Part shown: positions 24,666-35,430 of the stretch, one piece after another | Layout of the letters: every line of letters starts with the position of its first letter | Position numbering within the stretch: the first letter of the stretch is position 1 | Notes under the pieces: generated by a model | Seen by the model: the letters and a program-made list of their open reading frames with translations, nothing else | Database searches by the model: none | What the model was told of the DNA's origin: nothing | Translations under genes and position numbers: made by a program | Source of the DNA: Theobroma cacao | Lineage: Eukaryota; Streptophyta; Magnoliopsida; Malvales; Malvaceae | DNA: 64,000 bases | Direction of reading: 5' to 3' | Assembly (NCBI RefSeq): GCF_000208745.1 | Contig: NC_030851.1 | Coordinates: 37,588,187 to 37,652,186 of the forward strand

Positions 24666-27600
24666 TGTCGTAATGTGCGGGTCTGGAAACCCGACCGCCA
24701 GACGTGCTGAAAACTCTAAAAACTAGGAGTCGCCACTAATCTTTTTTACTAGGTGCGATTGGCCACCTATTGACTCGATTCTAATCGATGAGTCCTTAAA
24801 TTAATTTTAAGCCCACCGAAAATAACCTTAAATTGGTCTACGTTTTTCTAGATCTAAGTTCGGGAGTACAGTTACGCTCGGGGAAAGATTACCACCCTTG
24901 GGACACCCGTTCCATGAACGGTACCATTTTTAGATTATTCTATTAGGCTTTAATTATTTTAATTTACTATATTTCTTTAGTTATTATTCCCTTATTTTAT
25001 CTCCTATTCAACCTAAAATGGAATACAAATATGAGGTAAGATTAAATGCATGGTATGAGATGAAAAATGTCATACGAATAATCTTTTATCGAGGACATTC
25101 TCTCGGATCCACCCATCATACTGGTGGGATCCGGGGCGTTCTCTCACCTAAGAAATTATCCGAGAAATTCGCCTTTGCAAATTCGACGAATAAATCCCAT
25201 CATCGGGGTTATCGTATATTTTTTTTTAAATGTTTTCATAAATAATGAACCTAATACGAGCGAAAGCCTTTTATTAAAAATGTTTTTCGAGCCCTCCCAT
25301 CATACTGGTGGGACCCAGAGACACCTTTTCACCTATGAAACTTTTCGAGGAATACCCGCCTTCGCAAGATCCTCGGAAGATCCCATCATCGGGGCTTAAA
25401 CTTGAAAACAAAAATATTTATATGCAATGATATGCATGATGCAATATATATGCTATGCTAATACAATTATCTATTTTGTGGTCATTTATTATTATTTAAT
25501 TATTACTTTTATTTTATTTTTTGTTATCATATTTTTCCATTTTTTTCTTATTATTATTTTTTCGTAAGCAATCTTTTATTCAAACCTAATGCCTAAAATT
25601 TTATATCTATGCTTAATTCCATTTTTTTTACTTTCTATTTTATTTCTTTTACATAACATTTTATTAATCTATAGTTTATACCACTAGATATTTAATGTTT
25701 AATTTTTAAATTATTTATTGTTTTGGAATTTCCTTGTTGACAGTTTATTCTACTTGTCTATTTATTTAATGTCATGGGTTTTACCTTTTCATACATTTAT
25801 TATATATATACATTTGAATCATTATTATCATTTTTTTATTTATTTATTTTTATATATTTTTTTACCTGTTATTTGTTTATTTATTATTTTATTATTTATT
25901 TTTTGAATGATTTTGTCTTTAAAAAAAATTTATTTATAAAAAAAATTTCGGGATCTCGGAATCGAGGCTCTCCCATCGTACTGGTGGAGCCTTAATTCGG
26001 ATCTCGAATCTAGAGAAAATGGGCCCGGGATTGCGACTTCTCGCGTCTCGACCGATCATCCCATCATCGGTACCGAGTTAAATGATTCTTTATCTATATT
26101 AAATAATTTATTATCTCATCCCATTTTCATCAACTCTATATTTTACGTAAAATTATCTCCTTTGATTTGCTTGTCATTTACCGATTTTATTCCATTACAT
26201 TTTACGTGTATATATATTATATATTTAGTTTTAGCAATTAAATGTATTTATTTATTTTGTTATATATTTTATTTATATATTTTTTTTGATCTACTTTTAT
26301 AACCAAATATTTATTTCTTCCTAATTTTATTATTACTTATTATACATTTAAATATATATATATATATATTCCTATATTCTTATCTACCCCCATTTTTTAT
26401 ATTATGAAACACTCTATTTTTATTCTTACCTATTTCATTTTTTGTTTTTTGTATTTAACTAATCATCTTTAAAATGAAATTCTTGTCATTCTAACCTTTG
26501 CATCTTTGCACTTTTGCTCACACTAATTTTCCAAATTACAGAATGCTATTTGAAGATTTTAAAGCATTATACTAAAATGATTTAATTTTGTTATATATCA
26601 TCAATTACCACAATAAACCCAATCCATTCAAAACACAATAAATTATAAAAGAAAAGTGATTTTTTTTACCTCACTTGGAATTAGATGGCAGCCCGGGTGC
26701 AAGAATCATAGCCCACTTAACCCTTTTGCCATGCGCACCGTGGGTAGCTGAAGAAATGACTTTATCCTCTCTTGAATGGTGTCGTTTGGAGCCTTTTTCT
26801 GCACTGAGGTATAGTTTTCGTCTTTTTCTCTCTGTTATTCTTGTTCCTGACTTTTATGTTGCCCTCTATCTAAAAAAAATCTCCATTTTTGTTCTCTCAT
26901 TAGCTCTCTCTCTTCTCTCCACTCCCCATCGACGATGGGAACCAAGGCTCTTGTCGTCCGCCTTTTCACCGGATCTGGTGCTACGGCACTAGGCTCATTC
27001 TTCTTTCCCCCCGTGCTGACATCTTTCTCTCTCTATTTACCTCCGCTCAACCTTTCTTTCCGTTGCTTCGGCAACCACTCTTTGCAACCGATCTACGGCT
27101 GGTCTTCACGTCAGCGGCGCAAGCCAAGGAACCCAATCCTCTCTCTCTCTCTCTCTCTTACTTACCCCTCTTTTGTCGACAGCCACCAGATCAGACCCCA
27201 GAAAAAAAGCTTTCGCTCTCACCAGCTATTGCCGGTCTCTCCCTCTCTATGGCCAAATTCCTTCCGACGTCAGCTCCCTCTCTCTACCTGTCTGCACTAA
27301 CCGAGCCTTGCTCTCCCACAAAAACCCAAATCATCCCCTCTTTTCTAACCGGCAACACCAACCCCAAAATCTCTCTTTTAGTCGACGGTAAAAAAAAGGT
27401 CTCTCTCTCACCAGATTTGAACCACCCAAAACTAAAACACTCCACCGATTACCCAAAATCCCTCATAAAAATCTAGATCTCCCCCTAAAAATCAAAACCC
27501 ACACTCTAAAAAATCAATTCTTATTTCTCCTATTTTTTACATTTTTTTATTGATTTTTGACTATTGATTGTGGTTGATTGTTTGCTGCTAAACTAGAGTG

Positions 27601-27960
27601 TTTAATGGCATTTGTGGCTAGGTTTTTTTTTGTTGCTGTTTGTTGCTAGGATTTTTAAGAGTTTTTGCTTACCAATTGCTCTTTGATTTTTTGGCCCCTC
27701 CTCTCTCTCTGCCTTGATCCGTTGCTACAGGTCCATTTTATACACTCGGCTTCTTTGGCCGAGTGTAGTGCTTCCACTACTCTGCCAGACGTGATTTTTT
27801 CGCGTCTGGCAAGAAAGATGGTGCTTGGCAAGGTGCGTCCTCACCCTGCCAGACGTACTTACTTTTTTTTAATTTTTTTAATTTTTTAAATTTTATATTA
27901 TAATTATTTTATGATTTTTAATTAATTAAAATTTTATTATCTTTTTTTTTAGTGTCTACA
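24666..27960 (-). repeat. Tat/Ogre 5' LTR, 3295 bp
   Basis: Runs on the plus strand from tgtcgtaatg (24666) to tctaca (27960); on its own strand it is TGTAGACAC...ACGACA. It includes three degenerate modules bounded by catcatactggtggga and cccatcatcgggg (about 25105-25215, 25290-25395, 25965-26068), an AT-rich middle (25400-26660), a pyrimidine-rich GC-richer segment (26680-27480) and a perfect 10-bp-stem hairpin (27741-27767). Open frames of 70-137 codons in the pyrimidine-rich part look like low-complexity chance frames. Confidence 0.85.
27741..27767. repeat. Perfect hairpin in the Tat/Ogre 5' LTR
   Basis: tacactcggc and gccgagtgta form a 10-bp perfect inverted repeat around the 7-base loop ttctttg. 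The right arm ends exactly where sequence shared with the shorter 3' LTR resumes. Confidence 0.85.
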
Positions 27961-30105
27961 GTGCCAAAATCATTCTCATACTCAGTTATCAGGGATACCT
28001 TGGTCGAGGGCTATCCCAACCGAAACCGCCAAGGCTATTAAAAAGTTATGTACGCCTAAATCATGTTTTTATTTTGAAAGCATAATCGTTCTTTGGCGTT
28101 AATTGAGTTCACCCTCACGTGGTGGTTTGGCCTGAAGTGAACTCTAAAGTTTTAACCTCAAGAGTTATCCAACCGCGCCTTTCATACTGAGGTATGATTA
28201 TAATAGGGTAACCATGCCCCTCTAATAGGCTGGTCCATGGAACTCGTCCACTGCAGCGACCAATATATAATCCACCAATTCAATAAAATTCAACAGCATG
28301 ACATGGCAATTATTTTATTTTACAGCCTCTCAAGGTAATTTAACAGTTCATAGATTTTCAACATAAATACCAATTCAGCCATTCATGCCAATATTATCAT
28401 AAGCCATTCAATTCAAACCATGATTTATAACACAACAATTAGTCTCCAATTACTCCATTTTCAAAATCATCTTTCAATTTCAAGACAATTTTATAAAATC
28501 ATTTTCGTTGAATCACATTTTGCTTATAAAACATAAAGATTTACCATTTAAACTCATTTTCCATAAAATCTCAAAATCAGATAAAAATCACTTTAGATAA
28601 TTAAGACGATAGTAAGGTTACTCACTATTTCGGGAGTCGAAGTCCAAGTACTCCGATTCTTGATCCTCGGATACTATCTCTTTACTTTTGCCAGAATGCT
28701 CACCACCTAGACATAATGCACAATAAGCCATTATAAATCTATTTCAGGCTCTTTATTAATGCATGAAATGGGATGTAAATTGTTCGGATTATTGTCTAAA
28801 CACGGTATTCTACACAAATTCAATTGTGTACCTAAATTAAACAGTATTGGCCTAATTCGATCTATCATTCGATTAATTGGCCAATGTGTCCAATTTAACT
28901 CCAAATAATTCCATTTTTCTCTCAATACTCCAAATCATCAAACACAAATTAAATAACTTGAAATATGACAAAATCATCCTCACATTTTCTCTTGAAAAAT
29001 TCGGCCATGGTGGGTGCATCAACACTATAATTTTTCCTGCTTGATTCTCACACTATAAATCACTAATTCCTAACCAAATCACTTGAAATAAAATCAAAAT
29101 CATTATCAATATTCTACGTGGAGAATTCGACCAATGATGGGTGATGGAAGAACATGAATTCTTCTTGCTTGATTTTCATGCTACACATCACCAATCAACT
29201 AAAAACACTAAAATACATTGAAATCTAACCAAATCAAGCATCAAAACCTCTCTCTAAGTGTTCAGCCAGCAAGATACCCATCATGAAATCATGTGATTCA
29301 ACTATGAAAAATGCAAAAGAATGTATTGGAAAGGTAGATCACAAGTCAAAATCAAGAAATTTTATCTTTAATTGCTTGATTACTTGAAATCCACCAATTT
29401 TCTCTTGAATTTTCAACCTAAGGTTCTTGTTCTTTCTTTTCTTCCTTTGTTCTTGCTTTGGCCAGCCATAATGAAGAGAAATAGGCTGATTTTGTGCTAA
29501 TTTATAAGGAAAATATTAAATGGACAAAAATTTACCATGTGTCACCATTCCATTGATCCATGTTCATACTTACCCATTAAGCAATCTCTCTCCACCGCTT
29601 AAATTTTCTCAATTATCCATGATAATATTGGGTAAAATTCATGTGCTGGACAAGTGTTAGGTGGTGTAAAATTACAATTTTACCCTCGAGGTGGCAAAAT
29701 GACTATTTTACCTTTATCCTCAAAAAAATGTCGAAATTAAAATTCTTCACTTCTCAAACTCAAATTATATTCTAAATAGTCAATCTTGATCAAGAACTTC
29801 TTCCAACATTCCAATTTTAACCTCAGATGGCAAAATGATCATTTTGCCTCTAGGTTATGAAAATTTCAATTTGACTCCAAATCGGTCCTCGAACTCCGAA
29901 TCACCATTTTAAGTCATTCTGGGGTTTTAAAATTCTCAATTTCATCTTAAAATTTCCATTTGGACTAGTTCGAGGCTTAATTCAACTTAATTGTACCATT
30001 TGGTACATTGTCGTCCTTTAACGATTTTCGAGGTACCCAAGTAAGCAAACATGCATTCTTATATAAGAATGGCATAATAAACATATTGTAGAGCCGAGCT
30101 TGACA
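27961..30105 (-). repeat. Probable solo LTR inside Tekay 3' LTR, part B
   Basis: Starts gtgccaaaat directly after the Tat/Ogre LTR end and finishes ...gagcttgaca at 30105, followed by aaacc and the rest of the Tekay LTR. It is non-coding and contains tracts such as aaatgaccattttgcc-like sequence (29690-29850) common in plant LTR retrotransposon LTRs. No open coding region with recognisable domains was found over these 2.1 kb. Confidence 0.6.
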
Positions 30106-30344
30106 AAACCGTTTGTTGGTCAATGTACGACCTTATGAATATTGTATTAAATATGATGTCTGAACAATGTGTCAAGGATGATCTTATGTATTTGAATTTA
30201 AGTTTATATTATAAGAATATTTTATGCGTAAGTCCCTTGGCTATATGGTATGTTATTGAATTTCTGAAGCTTGTTCGACGTCTCGTGGGCCTTACTTGTT
30301 GGACCTGTGCATCAGTCACAAACTCCTAAGTTTGGGTTATGACA
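30106..30344 (+). repeat. Tekay 3' LTR, part 2 (after the nested insertion)
   Basis: Matches 5' LTR positions 4400-4636 closely: gttggtcaatgtacgac, gtcccttggctatatggtatg, and a cacaaactcctaagtttgggt stretch ending tgaca. It begins with aaacc, the second half of the imperfect 5-bp target duplication aaact/aaacc. Its end at 30344 is the right end of the whole Tekay element. Confidence 0.85.
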
Positions 30345-30868
30345 ATGATCGATCACGATCAGTAGATTATGGGAAGGTGGTGATTGGCAAGGAAAGCTAG
30401 GAAGGCTCAAGCTGATGACTACAACAAGCGAGGGGAGGAAGGCTCACAACTCAGGTTGTAGCATGGTGTCTAGTCTACCATTGCAATTGCAAAAAGAAGA
30501 GTTTGAAAATGTCAAAGACATTTCTTCCCTAACTCTTGGAGAAATATAGCAAGAAGTCCATGTTGCTCAAGAAGATATCTGCCATAGGAGAAAAGTAGTC
30601 GAAGATTACCCTACGAGAAACAAAGAATCAGACAGAGCTAATGAAAGAATAGAATGGCAGATAAGATGTCCTAAACTTAGAGACTGTAGCTGCAAGATGA
30701 AAAGAAAAAAAGCATTTTAGAAGATACCAAATAGCTAGGGCTTATCCCTCACATCACAGATATAGGACTAAGTGGAAATATCTCAAGAAAAGACTCCCAA
30801 GCAAAAGAGTGAAACCAACAAGGGCATTTTGCCAAACAATGTCCTACCAATAAGAAAAGAAGTTCAAA
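30345..30868 (+). pseudogene. Pararetrovirus capsid C-terminal region, degraded
   Basis: Basic Lys/Arg-rich sequence rises toward 30860, with a degraded zinc-knuckle-like stretch near 30815-30850 (GHFAKQCPTNKK in one frame; its first two Cys are lost). In the family this basic tail binds nucleic acid just before the protease. Several stops occur. The upstream 300 bp are too decayed to assign. Confidence 0.45.
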
Positions 30869-30869
30869 G

Positions 30870-31211
30870 ATGTTCCAAGACATCCAACAAAAGACTAGAA
30901 TCAACCTAGATGAAGAAGATCTTGAATCAATCTTCTCGGTGGAAGAAGAACCCATAAACAAGACCTTATTTGCCATTCAAGCTATCACTCTTAGTTTAGA
31001 CACCGAAACTGAAGATTTCTTCATGATACAACCCCAACCTGATTTTCTTTTCCAACTAAAAATTCAAAACTTGCCTGATCAACCAGTACCTTTCATACCA
31101 GTTTCCATATACCTGTCAAAATACAGCCAACCAATCCCTGTAATAGACTTCTTTGACACTAGTACGGCAAAGATAGTAATGAATCCAAAAATATTACACA
31201 AAGAATTCTAG
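30870..31211 (+). pseudogene. Pararetrovirus protease region
   Basis: A 113-codon open stretch with an acidic start and a protease-like PVIDFFDTSTAKIVMNP near its end. The retroviral-type active site should have Gly after D-T; here it is Ser (codon AGT), so the site is lost. A TAG follows at 31209. Confidence 0.7.
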
Positions 31212-32260
31212 ATACCTTATGAAAGGTATTTCAAGACAACTTCAAATCAGACTTTTACTACTCATCTGATCAGTAAGCTAATCACTATCTAGTTTTTCCC
31301 TCAATGCTCTATCACAACCCAAGTACTAGGGTCAAGGCTACCTAGGAAGGATATAGTTATTGGATTTGACATTTATCATGAATGTCATCATTTGAGAATA
31401 CTTTCAGATGGGATCAGATACAAATACTCTTTCAAACCCTTTGTTCCGATTTCAAAATTCTATTCCCTCCAACAACTAAGAGAGTAAAGTCAGATGATAG
31501 TTGAGACTCTCAAACAAAAGGCTTGTGTTAATTCTCATTCAAAATTTCTTCAAAAATTCAAGAATCCTTTTTGGAAGAATCCTGAATTCTTTGTTAAGCT
31601 TCCATTCAAGCTTAATGAAGATATTAATCCCACCAAAGCAAGTCATTCAGGCATGAATCCAGAACACCAAAGCCTAGCAAAAAAAGAATGTAAGGAATTA
31701 TGACAGCAAGGTTTAATTGAGCCATCAAATTCTCAATGGGCCTTTTATGTTAACAAATGAGCAAAACAAGCAAGAGGCAAACTGAGATTGGTTATCAACT
31801 ACTAGCCTACGAATCATTTTCTACTTAATGATAATTTCCCTCTGCCTAACAAGAATTCAATCTTCTCAAGCTTGGCTCAAGCAAAGTTTTTTTCAAAATT
31901 TGACCTCAAAATAGGCTTTTGGTAGTTAGAAATTAGTCTTGAAAACAAGCCAAAAATAGGATTTTTCATACCCAATCATCATTACCAATGGACCGTTCTA
32001 CCTTGTAGGCTTAAAATGGCACTATCACTATTTCATAAAGCCATGATCAAAATCTTCCAAACTATTTTGAACTCAGCTCTTATCTACATAGATGATATTC
32101 TCTTATTCAATCTAACAGAAGAAAGCCATATGCAACTCTTTCAGCAATTTTCAGAACTAGTTCTTAAAAACGGAGTTATGCTTTCAGAAAAAAAGATGCA
32201 AATATTCAAGTCTAAGATAGACCTCCTTGGAATGCATATACTCTAGGGAAAATATCAACC
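31212..32260 (+). pseudogene. Pararetrovirus reverse transcriptase, broken by stops
   Basis: The pre-RT region (KNPEFFVKLPFKL, GMNPEHQSLAKKE) lies at 31580-31690. A palm region with stops follows (stop at about 31701 and others to 31990), then the polymerase motif YIDDILLF at about 32083-32106 and the thumb approach IFKSKIDLLGMHIL ending at a stop at 32244. All visible segments share one frame. Confidence 0.8.
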
Positions 32261-32289
32261 AAACCCCTACATTTCACAAAAATTGCTAA

Positions 32290-32900
32290 AATTCCCCAAC
32301 CAAGACCTCACAAAGAAGCAAGTTCAGTAGCTCCTTGGTATAGTAAATTATCTCAGAGATTTCATCCCCAAGCTCTCAAAGTACACTAACCCTCTTAGAA
32401 AAATGCTTAAGAAAGATCCTCCAAGTTAGAGACCAGCCCAAACCAAAGCAATCCAAGATCTTACACAAAAGTTACAAAACTTAAAACCATTGCAGATTCC
32501 TTCAGATGGCAAAAGAATCCTGCAAACCGATGTTAATGACAAATATTGGGAAACAGTTCTTTCAGAAAAAAAGCAAGGTAAAAGATACATTTATGCATAC
32601 AAAAGTGGAAAATTTTCAAACTCTGAGATGCATTATCATTCCATTTTTAAAAAGATCCCTGCAATCAAAAAGGCAATCACAAAATTTGAGTTTCATCTTA
32701 TTGGCCATCACTTTTTAGTGGAAATGGATATGTCCTCTTTTCCTCAGATGCTGAAATTCAATAGAAGACAGTCCCACATCCCCAATTGTTAAGGTGGGTA
32801 GAATGATTTTCAAAATATTCGTTTGAAACCAAACACATCAAAGGAAAAACAAAACATCTTGCAGATTTCTTGTCCAGACCATCATAAGAACCTAGAATCA
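32290..32900 (+). pseudogene. Pararetrovirus RNase H
   Basis: The open stretch 32490-32792 has QIPSDGKRILQTDVNDKYW, where D of TDVND is a catalytic acid, then YKSGKFSNSEMHYHSIFKKI. Near 32780 the frame shifts by one and continues to a LADFLSRP-like end at about 32880. It would remove the RNA strand during viral DNA synthesis; the copy is broken. Confidence 0.75.
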
Positions 32901-33745
32901 TGATGTACAATCTAAAACCAAAACCCTTCAGCTTTACACCAAAACTAGGAACATACATTACCAGATCATCCTCCTCCTCTAGCTTGGTAGCTCTAAACCT
33001 CCATCCTGACTATCTTCTTAAAGTTCTTAGACTAGTTCAAGAAGGAACATTTCACTAAAAAACTAAACAGATGATTTTTTAGTACCAAATTGAAGTTTTT
33101 CAAAAATATGGTGATCTTATCTTGAAACCTTATGGCCTTCATCCACCCTTTCCACTACGAATTCATGGAATTTCCTGATGAATTAAAATGGATGTTTTGG
33201 TACCTAACCCATAAGTACCACATTGGGATCCAGCTTCATATTATGGATTTCTTTGAATTCATAAAAAAAGCAATGAATCAATAAATTGAGCCATGGCGAA
33301 AAAATTTTGTGGACATGCTCACATGATTCTACCCACTCTCTCATTGGAGGGAATTAATCATTTCAGAAACGCAAAAGAAAAAACAAATGATCATCTTTAT
33401 CCTTTACAAGCCACAATACTTTCTCACACATGAAAAAGCCACTCAACTTGGTACCATTCCCTCAGCATGAACATATAAGTCATTTCCTTGCAATATCAAA
33501 TAACTTGACAAGCAATACAGGGAATTCTAGAGATGTATCTGCCAACAAAATAGAATCATCCCAGATCATATCTAGCCCTCATCAGAAATAGAAATGTTAT
33601 GGGACTAGTTTTCGGAGACACTTGGACCTTATCATGATCAAATCAAAGTAGCATTAAAAGAATACAATGAAGGAATCCTAAACCCTTGTGAGTGGTCTCA
33701 AGACCCATGGGACTATGGAGAAATCAATGAAGATAAGATTGCATA
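32901..33745 (+). pseudogene. Pararetrovirus C-terminal extension, degraded
   Basis: After RNase H, translation in shifting frames gives a conserved-looking stretch (LHPDYLLKVLRLVQEGTFH near 33000; HWRELLISE near 33350) of unknown function, ending NPCEWSQDPWDYGEI near 33690-33725. Similar tails follow RNase H in some endogenous caulimovirids. Function not known. Confidence 0.45.
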
Positions 33746-33754
33746 ACTCTCCAT

Positions 33755-33885
33755 AAAGTTATCTGAAGCTAAGGCTGCACACTCTTCTAAGCCACAGTCA
33801 TCTAAAGACAAGGTTGCACACTCTTCTGAGCCATAGTCATTTGAAGACAAGGCTACACACTCTTCTAAGCCACCTTGTGAAATGT
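33755..33885 (+). repeat. Three 39-bp direct repeats at the pararetrovirus 3' coding end
   Basis: Three units starting aaggctgcacactcttctaa, aaggttgcacactcttctga and aaggctacacactcttctaa, each 39 bp apart and hence 13 codons. They lie just after the last recognisable coding sequence and may be in-frame repeats of the polyprotein C-terminus. Confidence 0.85.
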
Positions 33886-33889
33886 GCAA

Positions 33890-34436
33890 ATGACATTGTG
33901 ACAAGGACCCAAAAGACTTTTCTTTGCACATGTATATTTATAGAGAAAGAAAACAACAAATGATAGTGAAACTCAATCTTACTTCTGACCCAGAGACAAA
34001 CTATGACTGATGAACCACTACAAGACAGCCTATTTATAATTATTGTCTTAGCTTTATCCTTTCAACCATTACAAGACAATATGTCAGATAATGTATAATT
34101 ATTGCCTTAGCTTTATCTTTAAACTTATCCTTTTACTGTGTAAATTTTGTTGCATCTAGCTCCTTTGCCTATAAAAGCAAATGATCTCTTGTAATAAGAG
34201 ACAGAACTCCTCCATAAATAAAACTTGTGTGTTTCTTCTAAACATGAATCTCTAAATCCTCTCTCATTTTCTTAAGGGTTATTACAAGGAAATATTCACA
34301 GTTCTCTCGTGAGATCAGATCCTTAAGTATGCTCTGCACTTGTTATATTTAATGGATCCCGTGTATCAGAAAGAATTCTGTCCTCAAAGACGATAATAAA
34401 CCAAATTGACAAGGTTGAGCAGTGAGGATGAAAAGG
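33890..34436 (+). promoter_or_regulatory. Pararetrovirus intergenic region with promoter-like and poly(A)-like signals
   Basis: tgcctataaaagcaa (about 34166-34180) is a good TATA box. It is followed within 60 bases by cataaataaaact, containing the poly(A)-type aataaa, and by a gtgtgtttcttct stretch. A TATA box closely followed by a poly(A) signal is usual for caulimovirids, whose transcript is longer than the genome. A duplicated ttgtcttagctttatc phrase occurs at about 34045 and 34101. Confidence 0.55.
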
Positions 34437-35272
34437 TTACACTACAAAAAAACAGATTTTTTTCGACGAAAAAAATTTGAATTTCTAACGAAATTCCAAC
34501 AGAAATTTATTTTGACTTTTTTCGAAGGGTTTCCGACAGATTTCCAATAGAAATATTCTGTTGGAATATTTTTGTTGGAAATCTATCTTAGATTTTTTTT
34601 GCGCAAAAAAAATTTACTCCCTCCATATTTTCTGACGAAATTTTCAATGGATTTCTGTTGGAATTTTCTTGCAAAAAATTATCCGTAGGAAATTTGTTGG
34701 AAAGTTGAAAGCGCCAAAAAATTTAAAATCCACTAAACTTTCTAACAAAATTTTCCATTGGGAAAAGCTATTACCAACAAAATTTTTCAATAGAATATTC
34801 CGTTGCAAAATTCTGTTGGTAACTATTTTTTAAAATTTTTTATATAAAATATATTAAGAATTTTATAAATTTTATTAATCTTTTATAAAAAAAATATATT
34901 AATAAAAGCAAATATATACATATCGAAGTTTATAATATTAAAAATTTAAATATGTTTGCCTTTACTTTTTTTATATTTTTGAAAATTTTATTGAATCATT
35001 AATTACAAATTAATAGTTCCAAATTCATTAATTTTATTAAATTAAAAAGTTTATAAAAAGAACATAATAATTTTTTTAATTTTATAAAAATAAATGATAA
35101 GATCTAATAATAAATTAAACAAAAAGTAATAATACTTTATGTACATAGTAATATTGGTTAGTATAAATTTAGAAGACAGATATATAATAAACTTATTAAT
35201 AAAATATATTAGTTTATTAGATGTGTGTATACAAATTAGAATCATAGCTATGGAATATATATATATAAATCA

Positions 35273-35430
35273 CTACAAGAAAATCAGGCAACTATGGTGC
35301 CAAAATTTTATCTTGACGTCAAAAATTAGTGACAAAATCCAATGACGAAAATCGTTAAAATATTAAAATTTTTTGTTTAATGACAAAATTAGTGATAAAA
35401 TGGTAACAAAAATTTAATTTGTGCAGACCG
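35273..35430 (+). mobile_element. Second CACTA-like terminus nested inside
   Basis: cactacaagaaaatcaggca at 35273 is a good CACTA terminus of a different family, followed by repeated atgacaaaattagtga-type subterminal motifs. No matching right end was found nearby, so it is a fragment or a much-decayed nested element. Confidence 0.45.

Larger units (their letters stand above)
11930..27960 (-). mobile_element. Tat/Ogre-type Ty3/gypsy element, 16 kb, minus strand
   Basis: Read on the minus strand: 5' LTR (27960-24666), tRNA-Arg-type primer site, long leader, extra ORF1, gag, protease, RT, RNase H, archaeal-type RNase H, integrase, a spacer with minisatellite, polypurine tract and 3' LTR (12746-11930). 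The extra ORF before gag and the second RNase H after the first are diagnostic of the Tat/Ogre lineage. Flanks gtact (11925-11929) and gtgcc (27961-27965) match at three of five bases, so the target duplication is weak. The coding regions have frameshifts and stops but keep long open stretches, so this is the youngest layer of the nest. Confidence 0.9.
3357..30344 (+). mobile_element. Ty3/gypsy chromovirus (Tekay type), decayed, with nested insertions
   Basis: Recognisable parts in order: 5' LTR (3357-4636, start missing), Met-tRNA primer site (4641), gag, protease, RT, RNase H, integrase and C-terminal chromodomain, polypurine tract (9706-9718) and 3' LTR from 9719. The 3' LTR matches the 5' LTR up to 11096, stops, and resumes at 30106, continuing to the shared end tgaca at 30344. 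About 19 kb has therefore been inserted into it. The coding region is full of stops and frameshifts. Tekay assignment rests on the GPF-like integrase C-terminus and final chromo-type sequence ending YPHLF. Confidence 0.85.
30345..34436 (+). mobile_element. Endogenous pararetrovirus (Caulimoviridae) remnant
   Basis: A plus-strand polyprotein remnant with protease, RT and RNase H in one frame (30870-32790), followed by a C-terminal extension and a non-coding region with promoter-like and polyadenylation-like sequence. There is no integrase and no LTR pair, which separates it from the retrotransposons. RT and RNase H wording (YIDDILLF; FSNSEMHYHS; LADFLSRP-type ending) is that of plant caulimovirids; the genus is not assigned. 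Many stops and at least one frameshift near 32780 make it inactive. Movement-protein sequence was not found; if the Tekay element inserted here, missing parts could lie left of the window. Confidence 0.8.

Noticed and set aside
27063..27476. 137-codon plus-strand frame and overlapping frames in the Tat/Ogre LTR
   Set aside because: Low-complexity Ser/Leu/Pro-rich translation in a CT-rich tract with three overlapping open frames; no domain and located inside an LTR.
25309..27767. Possible 2.46-kb insertion in the Tat/Ogre 5' LTR
   Set aside because: Module 2 of the LTR is complete across the left boundary in the 5' LTR and cut in the 3' LTR, and no target duplication flanks the segment; deletion in the 3' LTR is simpler.
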